A program made the translations under genes and the position numbers. The notes beneath the pieces were generated by a model. That model searched no databases, was not told where the DNA came from, and worked only from the letters and a program-made list of their open reading frames with translations. Shown here one piece after another: positions 1 to 8,033 of a DNA stretch of 44,130 nucleotides. This DNA is from Lacticaseibacillus camelliae DSM 22697 = JCM 13995 (GTDB lineage Bacteria; Bacillota; Bacilli; Lactobacillales; Lactobacillaceae), in the NCBI RefSeq assembly GCF_001311195.1, contig NZ_BBAJ01000013.1:1-44130 (forward strand), in the 5' to 3' direction. Each line of letters begins with the position of its first letter. Positions within the stretch are counted from its first letter, which is position 1.

Positions 1-1
1 T

Positions 2-411
2 TTTTTTAAGTATTACGCAATCGATGCGGATAAAAATCAGCAGCCCTCTGAGAACATTACCATCAAGCGTTGTCTGATAAACGATATCGGCCGGCTGATC
101 AGCTACAATCGCGGCGACAAATCTGTCATGCAAAACGGCTCTTACATGCGGACACTGACTTTTGACTCTTGCGTGATCGATCACGTCTCGGCGCCATCCG
201 TCATTCACGGCAACGGGACCGCGTTGACCGTCACCTTCACCCATGTTCAATTTGGGCATAACGAAGCGACCCAGCTACTTCAGCTGATTCCTCAGTCGCA
301 GTCATCTTAGAAGACGTCACCTTTCTTGAACCAACCATGATTAAGCAAGGCACCGATACGTGCTCGCTGTGCGGGCATGTGACTCGCATGGTACTGTCCG
401 ATAATGGCTAA
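2..411 (+). pseudogene. 3' end of a right-handed beta-helix protein (partial, frameshifted)
   Basis: The frame is open from the window edge to a stop at 308-310. It shows two repeats of the alternating form seen in parallel beta-helix proteins (ENITIKRCLINDIGRLISY, then TLTFDSCVIDHV), with Asn/Gly turns and stacked aliphatic residues. This fold is common in polysaccharide lyases and pectinases; which family cannot be decided from about 100 residues. Just before the stop, near base 300, a one-base shift into the next frame continues with VILEDVTFLEPTMIKQGTD and a Cys-x2-Cys ending at 411, so the true C-terminus is probably at 411. The 5' part lies outside the window. Beta-helix assignment is likely; enzymatic role is unknown. 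Confidence 0.5.
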
Positions 412-435
412 CTGGTATTCCTCGTTCATGGCATT

Positions 436-553
436 AAAAAAAGCAGCGTCTGCTCGCTGCTTGGCAACTCTATCCTAAGGAGGGGGATAAAAGACGCTGG
501 AGGAAACGTCTTCGTGGAACCATCTCATATTGGAAGTGTCTTATCTCTTCCAT
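436..553 (-). ncRNA. Candidate small RNA (about 118 nt) with strong terminator
   Basis: On the minus strand a promoter-like pair (-35 TTGCAA at 589-584, extended -10 TGGTAAACT with the hexamer at 565-560) is followed about 118 nt later by a perfect 8-bp hairpin (AAGCAGCG/CGCTGCTT) and seven T. Between them lie two more hairpins: AAGACG/CGTCTT and ATCC/GGAT. The 27-codon frame starting at the predicted transcript end (ATG at 553, MEEIRHFQYEMVPRRRFLQR...) has no Shine-Dalgarno site, so the RNA could be a leaderless small-protein mRNA or a noncoding regulator. I do not recognise a known RNA family. Nothing downstream on that strand is a gene, so it is not an ordinary leader. Confidence 0.45.
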
Positions 554-559
554 AAATTA

Positions 560-598
560 AGTTTACCAGATGAACGGATCACATTGCAAGCGCTTTCT
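560..598 (-). promoter_or_regulatory. Promoter with overlapping cre-like site
   Basis: TTGCAA (584-589) and TAAACT (560-565, read on the minus strand) are separated by 18 bases, with TG one base before the -10. The -35 is embedded in TGCAAGCGCTTTCT (plus strand 585-598), which matches the catabolite-responsive element pattern TGNAANCGNWWWCA at all but the last position. This suggests CcpA control of the small transcript. Inference only. Confidence 0.4.
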
Positions 599-839
599 GG
601 AAAATCTTAATAGCATTCACCAATCCTGCTAGAAGGCGCTGTTATCGACCAGCACGACCGCAAACCAGTTGGACAACCCGGGCCCAAAACGCAGAGCCGT
701 CGCGGTGCAGCGGCAGCCGCATAAAAATGCGTGAATAAGTTCAGTATCAGCAGCAAAATCACTCACCGAAGCGTAAGATTAACTGCAATAACGGACTGGC
801 TGACACGTCAGCCTGCACAAACGGTTAAGGAGCTTTAAC

Positions 840-1360
840 ATGACCAATATCCAAATCATCCCTGTCACCGAACCCCAAATCCCCACACTGGTGCGCCTGG
901 CCCGCACCACTTTTGCCGATACCTTCAACGCCAACACGGCCCCGGCCGACATGGCGGCCTTCCTAGACACGGCGTACTCGCCCGAACAGCTCACTCAGGA
1001 GCTGCACACGCTGGGCACGACTTTCTGGTTCATCACAGTCGCCGGCACCCCGGCCGGCTACCTTAAGCTCAACGTCGACGGCGCGGTGACCGCCGATGTG
1101 AAGGCGAAAAACGCGCTGGAGCTGGAGCGGATCTACATTTTACCAGCGTACAAGCGCCAAGGTCTGGGCAGCAAGCTTTACGCTCATGCGCTGAAAATGG
1201 CAAAGGACCGGCACAAGGACACCATCGCGCTCGGCGTCTGGGAACATAACGAACCGGCCAAGCTTTTTACGCCGCACGCGGCTTCCACAAAGTCGGCGAG
1301 CACGCCTTTGTCGTGGGCAGCGACCCCCAGCGCGACTGGCTGATGGAGGCGGCGGTGTAG
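840..1360 (+). pseudogene. GNAT family N-acetyltransferase (frameshifted)
   Basis: The GNAT fold is clear: N-terminal strand IQIIPVTEPQIPTLVRLA, the central ELERIYILPAYKRQGLGSKL segment (acetyl-CoA loop Q-x-x-G-x-G/S) and the beta5 region ALGVWEHNEPAK. After that the frame is lost near base 1262. Reading in the neighbouring frame restores the usual GNAT end (FYAARGFHKVGEHAFVVGSD...) with a stop at 1358-1360, which gives about 173 residues, normal for the family. One base, probably a G in AAGGCT, is missing. The acceptor substrate is unknown; such proteins acetylate polyamines, amino acids or small amines. ATG at 840 is supported by AAGGAGC upstream. The gene stands alone. Confidence 0.75.
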
Positions 1361-1533
1361 CACCATCCCTTACCAATCTTTCGAAATTAAAGTAAAAACT
1401 CTCCTCACGTTTGCGTATTCCTGCAAACATGGGGAGAGATTTGCTGTCATTTAAATTTAGTTGCCGCTTAGATGGAACGTGATGGGGACGCTGGTGATTC
1501 CGCGGGCTGCAGTGCCTTTTTATCTCTCACAGC

Positions 1534-2169
1534 CTACGCGAAGAACCAGTTGCTGGCGTCCGCGTATACTTTCTCGACTGTCACAGGCTTGTCATCGCCC
1601 GGCAGATCCGCACTGCTCTTGAGGCCGGTCCGGGCCAGGACGTAGCACAAGCCCTGGTAGCTTTCGCGGTAGGAAGCCAGCTCCTGCGTGTCGATCTTGA
1701 TCGGTTGGCCAGGGACGACCGGGACCAACTCATCGCGTTCGTAAATGCAATCGCCGGACAGGATCTTCCAGACCCCGTTTTGCTTCTCCAACCGGGTGAA
1801 AATGCGCGCGTAGGAGTGCAAATCAACGGCCTGGCCGTCCAGCTTAATGCGCGGCGACAGCATCATCACCGTCATCTCACCAATCGCCTTGGTCCCATTG
1901 ACCCAGACAGTGGTGTAATTGATTTTGTGTTTCGACCCACCGCCGTTGGCCTGCGCCAATTTTTCAAAATAACCCTTCGCGGGGCCGTCATACCAGGACA
2001 CGTGAATCTGGGCGTCGTCACTGTAGCAGGCCGCCTCTTGGGCATACAGGCCGTTGTCCCGCGTGTAACGCTCGTACTCGAGTAGTTCGCGGATCTCGGC
2101 CCGGTCGGCGAGCGCTTGCTTATCAGTTTGATCCAGCGGGGCATCATAGAATTTTTTATCAGTCATCAT
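1534..2169 (-). CDS. NTF2-like (SnoaL-type) protein, last gene of an aromatic-acid-like operon
   Basis: A 211-residue protein with the cone-shaped NTF2/SnoaL pattern: an N-terminal helix pair (REIRELLEYERYTRDNGLYA), then conserved strands carrying D-x-Q-I-H-V-S-W and a tail of beta strands (SYARIFTRLEKQNGVWKI). Members include small isomerases, dehydratases and ligand carriers; nothing here fixes the reaction. The start has AGGAGG five bases upstream; ATG at 2166 is an alternative. It begins 9 bases after the MBL gene, which itself follows the amidohydrolase closely, so the three form one operon. A second family member lies at 33791-34372 next to no related genes. Family assignment is good; function is unknown. 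Confidence 0.75.
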   Translation of the reverse strand: MMTDKKFYDAPLDQTDKQALADRAEIRELLEYERYTRDNGLYAQEAACYSDDAQIHVSWYDGPAKGYFEKLAQANGGGSKHKINYTTVWVNGTKAIGEMTVMMLSPRIKLDGQAVDLHSYARIFTRLEKQNGVWKILSGDCIYERDELVPVVPGQPIKIDTQELASYRESYQGLCYVLARTGLKSSADLPGDDKPVTVEKVYADASNWFFA

Positions 2170-2178
2170 AAAAACCTC

Positions 2179-3034
2179 CTAAATGTTGAGTGCGTTATAC
2201 ATAATGACAAAAGTCGTGCCAGCAATTTTGTGCGTCCGCGGATGCATGGTGTCACTGTCGGTGACTGGCCCGGTCGGCATCTGCGTAATCGGCGTATCGG
2301 TTTGACCGCCGCCCGCCTTGATGTCGGCGACCCCTTGGATCAAGGTGCTGAGCACGTGAGGTGGAAACGCGTCAACGCGGTGACCGCTGTAAAGCTGTGC
2401 GTCATCCCCGACCAGGTGTTGAAGCTTAGCCAACCCATTCGCCCAAACGGTGAGCGAGGCACAGCGCGCATCGTAAAGCTCGCTCATGGTCAGGGTAGCC
2501 AGCTGTCGCCAGTAAAGCCCAAGTGCCGGTCAACATCGACAAACACCATGCTGCCGGCCGAGTGGCCTGGCAGAGCTAATGCGGTCAATGTGGTGCCGCC
2601 AAGGTCGAAGCGGTCGCCATCATGCAGCGGCTGATAGCTGAAACTGGCGTCTTGCGGCTCTTCGGCTTGCATGTGGGCAACCAGCTCAGCGTTGTGGCCA
2701 CTGGCCACGTCAATCGCGTGCAGGCGAAAGCGCGGATCAAACGCGGCTTCATCACCGCGTCGTCGGCGGGATTCATGTAAACCTGGTCGAACAACTCCGC
2801 TCCGCCGGTATGGTCGGGGTCACCGTGCGTCAGCAGGCAGATGACCGGAAGTTGGGTAATTTTACGAATTTCCTTCAGCAGGTCCCGGTCAATGCCGAAC
2901 CCGGCATCGATCATTGCGGCGCGCTGAGTACCGACCACGAGCTGCTGGGAGAACTTGATGGGGCGATCTGTAATGTTTTCGCTGATGTTGTAGACGCCAG
3001 GGTCAACTTGCGTCAAGGTATATAAGTTTTTCAT
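2179..3034 (-). pseudogene. MBL-fold metallo-hydrolase (two frameshifts)
   Basis: The N-terminal part has the metallo-beta-lactamase signature THGDPDHTGG (metal ligands His, Asp, His), preceded by the usual AAMIDAGFG strand. The central part has LPGHSAGS (third metal His) and FTGDSW (bridging Asp). The C-terminal part carries the last helix and strand (QLYSGHRVDAF). These parts sit in three reading frames: the frame changes near 2730 (before FDPRFRLHAIDVASGHNAEL) and near 2489 (after GDSW). Repaired, the protein would have about 285 residues, normal for the glyoxalase-II-like class of single-domain hydrolases. ATG at 3034 has AGGAGGGG upstream. It lies between the decarboxylase-like amidohydrolase and an NTF2-like gene and probably acts on a product or ester in the same pathway. 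Confidence 0.75.
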
Positions 3035-3045
3035 GAGGCCCCTCC

Positions 3046-4059
3046 TTAATTCAAATGCAGCAACGCGGCCGCATTCTGATTGGCGATTTTTTCCTGATCC
3101 GCTTGCGTCAAGTCAGATTCAGTCAGAAACTTCTGCGCGTCCGCCGGGTGATTGTAGGGGTAATCCAGCGAGTAAAGCAGATGATCGGCCCCGACCTCGG
3201 TCATGGCCAGCGTCAGCTGCGCCGGGAAGAACATCCCGCTTGGCGTGATGTAAAAGTTGTCGCGGTAGGTTTGGCTGATGCTGCGGTCGAGGTGGACAGT
3301 CAGGCCCAACGTTTGGTCCATCCGTTCGAGGAAATTCGGCACCATTTCGCCCCAGTGGCCGGTGATGATTTTGAGCTTCGGGTGGCGATCAAACACACCG
3401 GCCAGGATCAGGCGGATCATCTGCACGCCGAGGTCTTCGTGCCAGCCCCAGCCGGCGCCGGCAAAGGTGAAGGCGGTCAGCTCCGACCAGCCCTGGCCCT
3501 GATAGTAGTGCTCACTGATTTCTTCAGGGATCACTGCCGGATGGAAGTACAGCGGCACATCGAGTTCTTCAGCCTTGGCGAAAATGGGCTCGTACATCGG
3601 GTCGTCGAACATGTGCCCATCGTAGTAACCGTGAATCATCGCACCTTGCAGGCCGAGCTGCTTGACGGCGCGTTCGAGTTCCGCGGCGGCCGCTTCGGGA
3701 TTGCCAACCGGCAACGTCGCCCAGCCGCCAAGACGGTCGGGATGCGCACTGATGGCCTTCGCTAAATCGTCATTCGCCATTTTGCACAGGTCAATGGCGA
3801 CCTTTGGATCCAGATTTTGTGGCGTGTCGTCGCCGTAACCCATGATCTGCATCTGAATCTCGTTTTGATCCATGAAAGCCAGGCGCCGCTCACCGGCGCT
3901 GATGAGCTCAGTGTTGTCGCGCTTGGTCTTAGCAACAAACTCTTCAATGCTGTGGTCATCCGAATTTTTGTGCGGATTGGCCGGCTTTGGCATGTACGGC
4001 TTAGCAGCGTCATTAACGCGCTGTGATTCCCAGTGTTCTTCTAGTGTGATTAATTTCAT
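3046..4059 (-). CDS. Amidohydrolase-superfamily decarboxylase, gamma-resorcylate decarboxylase-like
   Basis: A 337-residue ACMSD/amidohydrolase-2 family protein. It opens with ITLEEHW, an E-x-H metal motif in place of the D-x-H of most relatives; that substitution is typical of gamma-resorcylate and 5-carboxyvanillate decarboxylases. Further family marks are PLYFHPAV (metal His), IITGHWGEMVPNFLERMD (catalytic His) and LYSLDYPYNHPAD (metal Asp). These enzymes remove CO2 from hydroxybenzoates using Mn or Zn; the exact substrate is an inference. The start at 4059 is chosen over the upstream ATG at 4104 because AGGAGG lies just before it and the family begins with this strand. It is the first gene of an operon (11 bases to the MBL gene) behind a TetR gene. 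Confidence 0.8.
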   Translation of the reverse strand: MKLITLEEHWESQRVNDAAKPYMPKPANPHKNSDDHSIEEFVAKTKRDNTELISAGERRLAFMDQNEIQMQIMGYGDDTPQNLDPKVAIDLCKMANDDLAKAISAHPDRLGGWATLPVGNPEAAAAELERAVKQLGLQGAMIHGYYDGHMFDDPMYEPIFAKAEELDVPLYFHPAVIPEEISEHYYQGQGWSELTAFTFAGAGWGWHEDLGVQMIRLILAGVFDRHPKLKIITGHWGEMVPNFLERMDQTLGLTVHLDRSISQTYRDNFYITPSGMFFPAQLTLAMTEVGADHLLYSLDYPYNHPADAQKFLTESDLTQADQEKIANQNAAALLHLN

Positions 4060-4104
4060 GTTGGTTGCCTCCTGATTGAATAAACCCATTGTATGAGGCA
4101 GCAC

Positions 4105-4138
4105 CTACTAAAAATAGCCGTGTTTGTTGTCAAACATG
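4105..4138 (-). promoter_or_regulatory. Promoter and dyad operator of the decarboxylase operon
   Basis: On the minus strand -35 TTGACA (4133-4128) and -10 TAGTAG (4110-4105) are 17 bases apart. The -35 lies inside a 20-bp near-perfect dyad (4119-4138, CGTGTTTG-N4-CAAACATG, one mismatched pair). The position over the -35 and the TetR gene immediately upstream suggest that this is the TetR repressor's operator. The dyad is seen directly; the binding protein is inferred. Confidence 0.6.
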
Positions 4139-4168
4139 GCCATTCTGTCATTTTTCTTCGAATTGGGG

Positions 4169-4741
4169 TTATAGGTCGCGGAAAATCTTGGCCGGCGCCG
4201 GCAGCATCTTCTGAAAAATTGTGATCAACTGACTGCGGCTCAGCTCAGGGTGTTCGTTGACAACATCGGCGAAAGCGAGATACATGCGCGCCAGCAGGTC
4301 GATCATGATCCCCTTCATCGGAATGTTGGTCCCTTCAATACTGCTCACACGCCGAATCTCGCGGCTGAGGTACGCAACAATGAGATCGCCGGCGTGGGCC
4401 CAGCGGACCATGGCGATCAAATCGCGATGTGCAAGCAGCAAATCGACCTTCAAAGGCGCCCCTTCCTCACTGGGATCGAGAGCTTGATCGGCTTTTTGCA
4501 GGGCCGAATTGATGACCCGGGCGACGGTGACTTCGATAATTTCGCCAATACTGTCGTAATGCTGGTAATAGGTCTGGCGGGCGATTTTGGCTGTTTGACA
4601 CAAGGCGCTCACGCTGATGTTGGCAAACGCCTCACCGGCATCGAAGTGCTGTTTCAAGGCAGCGAACAGCTTGTCCTGGGTCGCCTGCAGCCGCTTGTCA
4701 GGCGCCTGATAATAGGCAACTGGAATGTGAACTTTACTCAT
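4169..4741 (-). CDS. TetR/AcrR family regulator of the decarboxylase operon
   Basis: A 190-residue protein with an N-terminal TetR helix-turn-helix (about residues 15-65): FAALKQHFDAGEAFANISVSA is followed by LCQTAKIARQTYYQHY, the recognition helix. The C-terminal ligand domain is all helical and not closely recognisable. It sits directly upstream of, and on the same strand as, the amidohydrolase-MBL-NTF2 operon, with a dyad operator between. It most likely represses that operon and releases it on binding an aromatic ligand. ATG at 4741 has GGGAGG seven bases upstream. Its own -10 (TATAAT at 4794-4789) lies within a weak dyad CTATT-N10-AATAG (4787-4806), which could be an autoregulatory site. 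Confidence 0.8.
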   Translation of the reverse strand: MSKVHIPVAYYQAPDKRLQATQDKLFAALKQHFDAGEAFANISVSALCQTAKIARQTYYQHYDSIGEIIEVTVARVINSALQKADQALDPSEEGAPLKVDLLLAHRDLIAMVRWAHAGDLIVAYLSREIRRVSSIEGTNIPMKGIMIDLLARMYLAFADVVNEHPELSRSQLITIFQKMLPAPAKIFRDL

Positions 4742-4923
4742 GACGCACCCTCCCTTGGTCGATGCAGCAATTGCCAGACTTTACATCTATTATACGGTCT
4801 AAATAGAAAGCATCATCGTGCCGCCAGAATTCAAGCGGTGAGTTCGAAGTCTCCCCCCTGACAGAGTTCCTTTGATTCCTTCGGCTAAACCAGAATTTGC
4901 CGTTGACAAGGCAAGTGCTGCCG

Positions 4924-5816
4924 TTATTTAATCGGCTGCTTTCTCACCTGGCAAGTTTGCATCATCGCATCCAAAAAGGCGTGCGCGGCCGGTGACAGCT
5001 GCCCTGCTTTCGGCCAGATCAAGCTGGCATGTCCTTCCAGCTGTGGGTTCAGCGGAACGAATTGCAGATCCGTCCCTGTCGTATTGACGATGCCATCTAA
5101 ACACACGGCCACACCGATCCCAGCGCTGACCATGAGTGATGCGTTATACAGCAGGTTGTAAGTCGCGACCACTGGAAACTGCTTGGCGCTGGCCCCCAGC
5201 CAATCCCGCAAACGGTCGACGCTGCCCCGCTGCCTGGTCATGATGACGGTTGATTGTGCAAATCACTGGCGGTGACACCCTCAAGCTGCGCCAGTGGCGA
5301 AGTTTTTTTCACTAACACGCCCCAGCGGGTGGCGCCTGGCAGATTGATAAAATGATAATCCTGCTTGTCCGTCGGCTCCATGACGACCCCAAAATCAAAG
5401 AAGCCGGTCTGCATACGGGCGTGCACATCCTCCGCGTCGGTGCTGTAAATATTCGCTACGACTTTCGGGGCCGTCTCCCGCATGTGTCTGATGGCCGCCG
5501 CCACACTGACCATCATCGGGGCCTCAGCACTGCCGATCATCACGCTGCCGCGGACATCGTGCTTGCGCTGGACGTTTGCGACAGTTTTGTCCGCCAACAA
5601 AACGATCTGCCTTGCCTGCTGGGCGAAGTATTCCCCGGCGACGGTCAGCTCAATGCGACGCTGGCCGCGTTCGAACAGCGTCACGCCCAATTCAGCCTCC
5701 AGCTCGCTGAGCTGCCGGGAAATCGTCGGCTGCGACACGTGCAGCTTTGCGGCCGCCCGTGAGATGTTGCGCTCGTCGACCACCATCAGAAAATATCGCA
5801 GAACACGCAGCTCCAT
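4924..5816 (-). pseudogene. LysR family transcriptional regulator (frameshifted)
   Basis: The N-terminus is a standard LysR winged helix (MELRVLRYFLMVVDERNISR, AAAKLHVSQPTISRQLSELE), followed by the linker helix and a type-2 periplasmic-binding-like effector domain (VMIGSAEAPMM...). Near base 5240 the frame shifts by one base between ...DLHNQP and TVIMTRQRGSVDRL, and the second half (AGIGVAVCLDGIV) completes a normal 297-residue protein. The start at 5816 (MELRVLRYF) is chosen because GGAGG lies eight bases before it; the upstream ATG at 5831 lacks this. It is transcribed away from the acetyltransferase/SDR pair and probably controls it, as LysR proteins usually act on the divergent neighbour. 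Confidence 0.8.
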
Positions 5817-5866
5817 TGCGCCCACCTCCATGCTTTTTAGCTATAGTGTAGCATCCGACATAGGTA

Positions 5867-5896
5867 TTAGACAGAACAGCCGGCCGTCTTTATGAT
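5867..5896 (+). promoter_or_regulatory. Promoter of the acetyltransferase-SDR operon
   Basis: TTAGAC (5867-5872) and TATGAT (5891-5896) with an 18-base spacer, 30 bases before the GTG start at 5926. It sits in the short gap between the divergent LysR gene and the operon, where a LysR site would be expected. Confidence 0.5.
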
Positions 5897-5925
5897 AAAT
5901 CTTGTCATCAAAAGGAGGTCATCTC

Positions 5926-6490
5926 GTGAGTATCCCATTGCCACAACTAATCAATGCCGGGGCGGTCAGCTGGACCGGCGCGCTGCCAGCGCAGGTTGAC
6001 GCCATCGTGGCGCAAACTAGCGCGCAGCTGATTAGGTTCAATCAGACCAGCGAAGACGCCGCGCGCCGCACCCTGCTGGCTCACCTGCTGAATGCCCCAC
6101 TACCTGCCACCTCGGCAATCAACCCACCGTTTCAAACCGACTTCGGCCCGCACACGTTTATCGGCGAGCACGTGTTCATCAACCGCGACTGCTTTTTCGT
6201 CGATTTGGGCGGCATCACCATTGAGGACACGTCTTGCTTGGCCCGCGCGTGATGCTGATCTCCGTCGGCCATAACGAGGACCCGGCCTTCCGCCGCGACT
6301 TGGTACTCAAGTCCGTCCGCATCAAAAAAAAGGCGCCTGGCTGGGCGCCAATGTGACGGTCAATCCTGGCGTGACGATCGGCGAGAACGCCATCGTCGGC
6401 TCCGGCGCAGTCGTGACTCACGACGTCCCGGCCAACACCGTTGTGGCTGGCGTCCCGGCCAAAATTATCCGGCCCATTCGTCAAAATTAG
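5926..6490 (+). pseudogene. Maltose/galactoside O-acetyltransferase-like protein (two frameshifts)
   Basis: The middle and end show a left-handed beta-helix hexapeptide protein of the LacA/Maa type: GPHTFIGEHVFINRDCFFVD, then [16 protein letters not shown] (catalytic His region), then [20 protein letters not shown] and the usual end [18 protein letters not shown]. These lie in three frames: one base is lost near 6235 (GACCAC read as GACAC) and an indel occurs in a run of eight A at 6324-6331. Repaired length is about 187 residues, normal. The enzyme transfers acetyl from acetyl-CoA to a sugar hydroxyl. GTG at 5926 is chosen because AAGGAGG lies just upstream. The SDR gene follows 12 bases later. 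Confidence 0.8.
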
Positions 6491-6502
6491 GAGGAAATAC
6501 TT

Positions 6503-7246
6503 ATGATCGAAAATAAAGTTGTTGTCATTACCGGCGCCTCAAGCGGCATCGGTGCCGAAACCGCCAAGCTGCTCGCCAGCCACGGCGCCAAGGTCGTGCT
6601 GGGCGCGCGCCGCGAGGAAAAACTCAAGGCACTGACTAACGCCATCAACAACGCCGGCGGTCAGGCTGCTTACCGCGTCACTGATGTCACTAAGCCCGAG
6701 GACAGCAAGGCACTCGTGCAGCTGGCCAAGGATACGTTTGGCGGCATCGACGTGATGTTTTTGAACGCCGGCTTGATGCCGAACTCGCCTCTGTCCGCGC
6801 TGAAAGTTGAGGAGTGGAACCGCATCGTCGACGTCAACCTGAAAGGCGTGCTCAACGGCATCGCCGCCGCCCTGCCGATTTTTAAAGCGCAACAGTCCGG
6901 CCACTTCATCGCGACCAGCTCCGTCGCCGGCCTCAAGGCTTACCCTGGCGGTGCCGTTTACGGTGCGACCAAGTGGGCCGTTCGCGACCTGATGGAAGTG
7001 CTGCGCATGGAATCCGCTCAGGATCAAAGCAACATTCGCACCGCGACGATTTACCCCGCCGCGATCAAGACTGAGCTCCTGAACACCATCACGGACAAGG
7101 GAGTCGCCGCTAACATGAAGCACGAGTATGACACCTACGAGATTACGGCGGATCGCATCGCCAAAGTTGTCGAATTCGCCATCGATATGCCAGAAGACAC
7201 CAACGTCAACGAGTTTACCGTTGGGCCGACGAACCAGCCGTGGTAA
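6503..7246 (+). CDS. SDR family NAD(P)-dependent oxidoreductase
   Basis: A complete 247-residue classical short-chain dehydrogenase. Visible motifs are TGASSGIG (cofactor loop, residues 10-17), NAG in MFLNAGLM (about residue 90), the catalytic Ser in ATSSVAG (about 140) and Tyr-x3-Lys in VYGATKWAV (about 155). GARREEKL after strand 2 has the Arg-rich start typical of NADP preference. It reduces or oxidises a carbonyl or hydroxyl group; the substrate is unknown. The gene is preceded by GGAGG and is co-transcribed with the acetyltransferase. No clear terminator follows until 7359-7409. Confidence 0.88.
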   Translation: MIENKVVVITGASSGIGAETAKLLASHGAKVVLGARREEKLKALTNAINNAGGQAAYRVTDVTKPEDSKALVQLAKDTFGGIDVMFLNAGLMPNSPLSALKVEEWNRIVDVNLKGVLNGIAAALPIFKAQQSGHFIATSSVAGLKAYPGGAVYGATKWAVRDLMEVLRMESAQDQSNIRTATIYPAAIKTELLNTITDKGVAANMKHEYDTYEITADRIAKVVEFAIDMPEDTNVNEFTVGPTNQPW

Positions 7247-7358
7247 AGGCCACACTCAGCTAACAATGTGCACGCTTCTACGCGGTGATCCCTGGTCTCA
7301 CTTTCTTCTGACTAAGGGGAACCGGACATAATAAATAGAAGTTACACAAGTGAAAGTA

Positions 7359-7409
7359 CACCACAGGGTCAGGCGCGATTCTCACGCCCCCCAGCCCTGT
7401 GGTGTTTTT
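7359..7409 (+). terminator. Rho-independent terminator
   Basis: A perfect 10-bp stem (CACCACAGGG with CCCTGTGGTG) is followed by five T. It ends the acetyltransferase-SDR operon and lies within the 303-base gap before the flavodoxin gene; nothing gene-like is seen in that gap. Confidence 0.8.
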
Positions 7410-7475
7410 AGTTACAGCGTGGCTCAGATCTGCATCGAATTATTCCGGCTCGGCAAAATAATCTTCAAAATCCGC

Positions 7476-7506
7476 TTGCCTTACAGCTACTGTAATGGAC
7501 TATGCT
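7476..7506 (+). promoter_or_regulatory. MerR-type promoter of the flavodoxin-ADH operon
   Basis: -35 TTGCCT (7476-7481) and -10 TATGCT (7501-7506) are 19 bases apart, the long spacing typical of MerR-activated promoters. The spacer carries a perfect 15-bp palindrome, TTACAGCTACTGTAA (7481-7495). The same half-site occurs in the promoter of the MerR gene at 9592 and upstream of the gene at 9875. Confidence 0.7.
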
Positions 7507-7549
7507 TCTTCATGAGCAATCCGGTTTGCCCATGAAGGAGGTCGATCAT

Positions 7550-8020
7550 TTGAACAAAACACTAATTGCCTATTACTCTTGGTCTGGTCACACAGCGGCT
7601 TTAGCTGAGCGGTTGCACGCCCAAACTCATGCAGATCTATATGAGATCAAGGCCCCTGCAGACACCTTTTCAGTTGACATGTACGAAACCGCCGACATTG
7701 CAAAAGCGCAACTAAAGGCTGGTCAGCTGCCGCCACTGGCCGAGCCGCTACCAGACCTGAGCAAATACGACACTATCTTGGTTGGTGGCCCGGTCTGGTC
7801 CGGCGCCCCCGCTACGCCAGTGCTGAGCTTTTTAGCCGCAATTCCAGATGATGATGTTCGACTCGCCCCGTTCTATACCGACGCCGGTACGCCCGGCGAT
7901 TACGAGGCAGTCTTCAAGCGCGCCGCGGGTAAGCATTCAATCGCGTCTGCCCTGGGTCTGCCAGGTTCAAAAGTGGCCACTGCCCAGACGCAAATTCAGC
8001 AATGGTTAAACCAACTATAA
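7550..8020 (+). CDS. Flavodoxin-like protein
   Basis: A protein of about 156 residues beginning TLIAYYSWSGHTAALAERL, which carries the flavodoxin phosphate-binding loop (S-W-S-G-H-T), and with VGGPVWSGAPATPVLSFLA, the family's second FMN loop. It binds FMN and carries electrons or acts as a small quinone or carbonyl reductase. The start is probably TTG at 7550: AAGGAGG lies seven bases before it, whereas the upstream ATG at 7532 overlaps that sequence. It is followed 13 bases later by a zinc alcohol dehydrogenase and is probably co-transcribed with it from a MerR-type promoter, which suggests a role in response to reactive carbonyls or electrophiles. Confidence 0.82.
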   Translation: MNKTLIAYYSWSGHTAALAERLHAQTHADLYEIKAPADTFSVDMYETADIAKAQLKAGQLPPLAEPLPDLSKYDTILVGGPVWSGAPATPVLSFLAAIPDDDVRLAPFYTDAGTPGDYEAVFKRAAGKHSIASALGLPGSKVATAQTQIQQWLNQL

Positions 8021-8033
8021 GGAGCAAATAAAA

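Larger units (their letters stand above)
412..839. other. Intergenic region with a minus-strand transcript candidate
   Basis: This gap of about 430 bases has no convincing large gene. Its left half contains a complete minus-strand transcription unit candidate (promoter, about 118 nt, terminator), listed separately. Its right half contains a 45-codon minus-strand frame (GTG at 766 to TAG at 629) whose end reads like a protein C-terminus (GPGLSNWFAVVLVDNSAF), but it has no clear ribosome binding site and may be a gene remnant. The GNAT gene to the right has its own Shine-Dalgarno sequence (AAGGAGC) just before base 840. Confidence 0.4.

Noticed and set aside
430-600. T-box or amino-acid riboswitch on the minus strand
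   Set aside because: No T-box sequence (AGGGTGGNACCGCG) and no downstream gene on that strand.
1705-2085. 126-codon plus-strand frame opposite the NTF2-like gene
   Set aside because: It is an antisense shadow of a recognised gene in GC-rich sequence; the amino-acid make-up is unusual and there is no ribosome binding site.
3055-3765. 236-codon plus-strand frame opposite the decarboxylase gene
   Set aside because: Antisense shadow; the minus-strand frame has clear family motifs.
6539-7255. 238-codon minus-strand frame opposite the SDR gene
   Set aside because: Antisense shadow of a complete SDR with all motifs.
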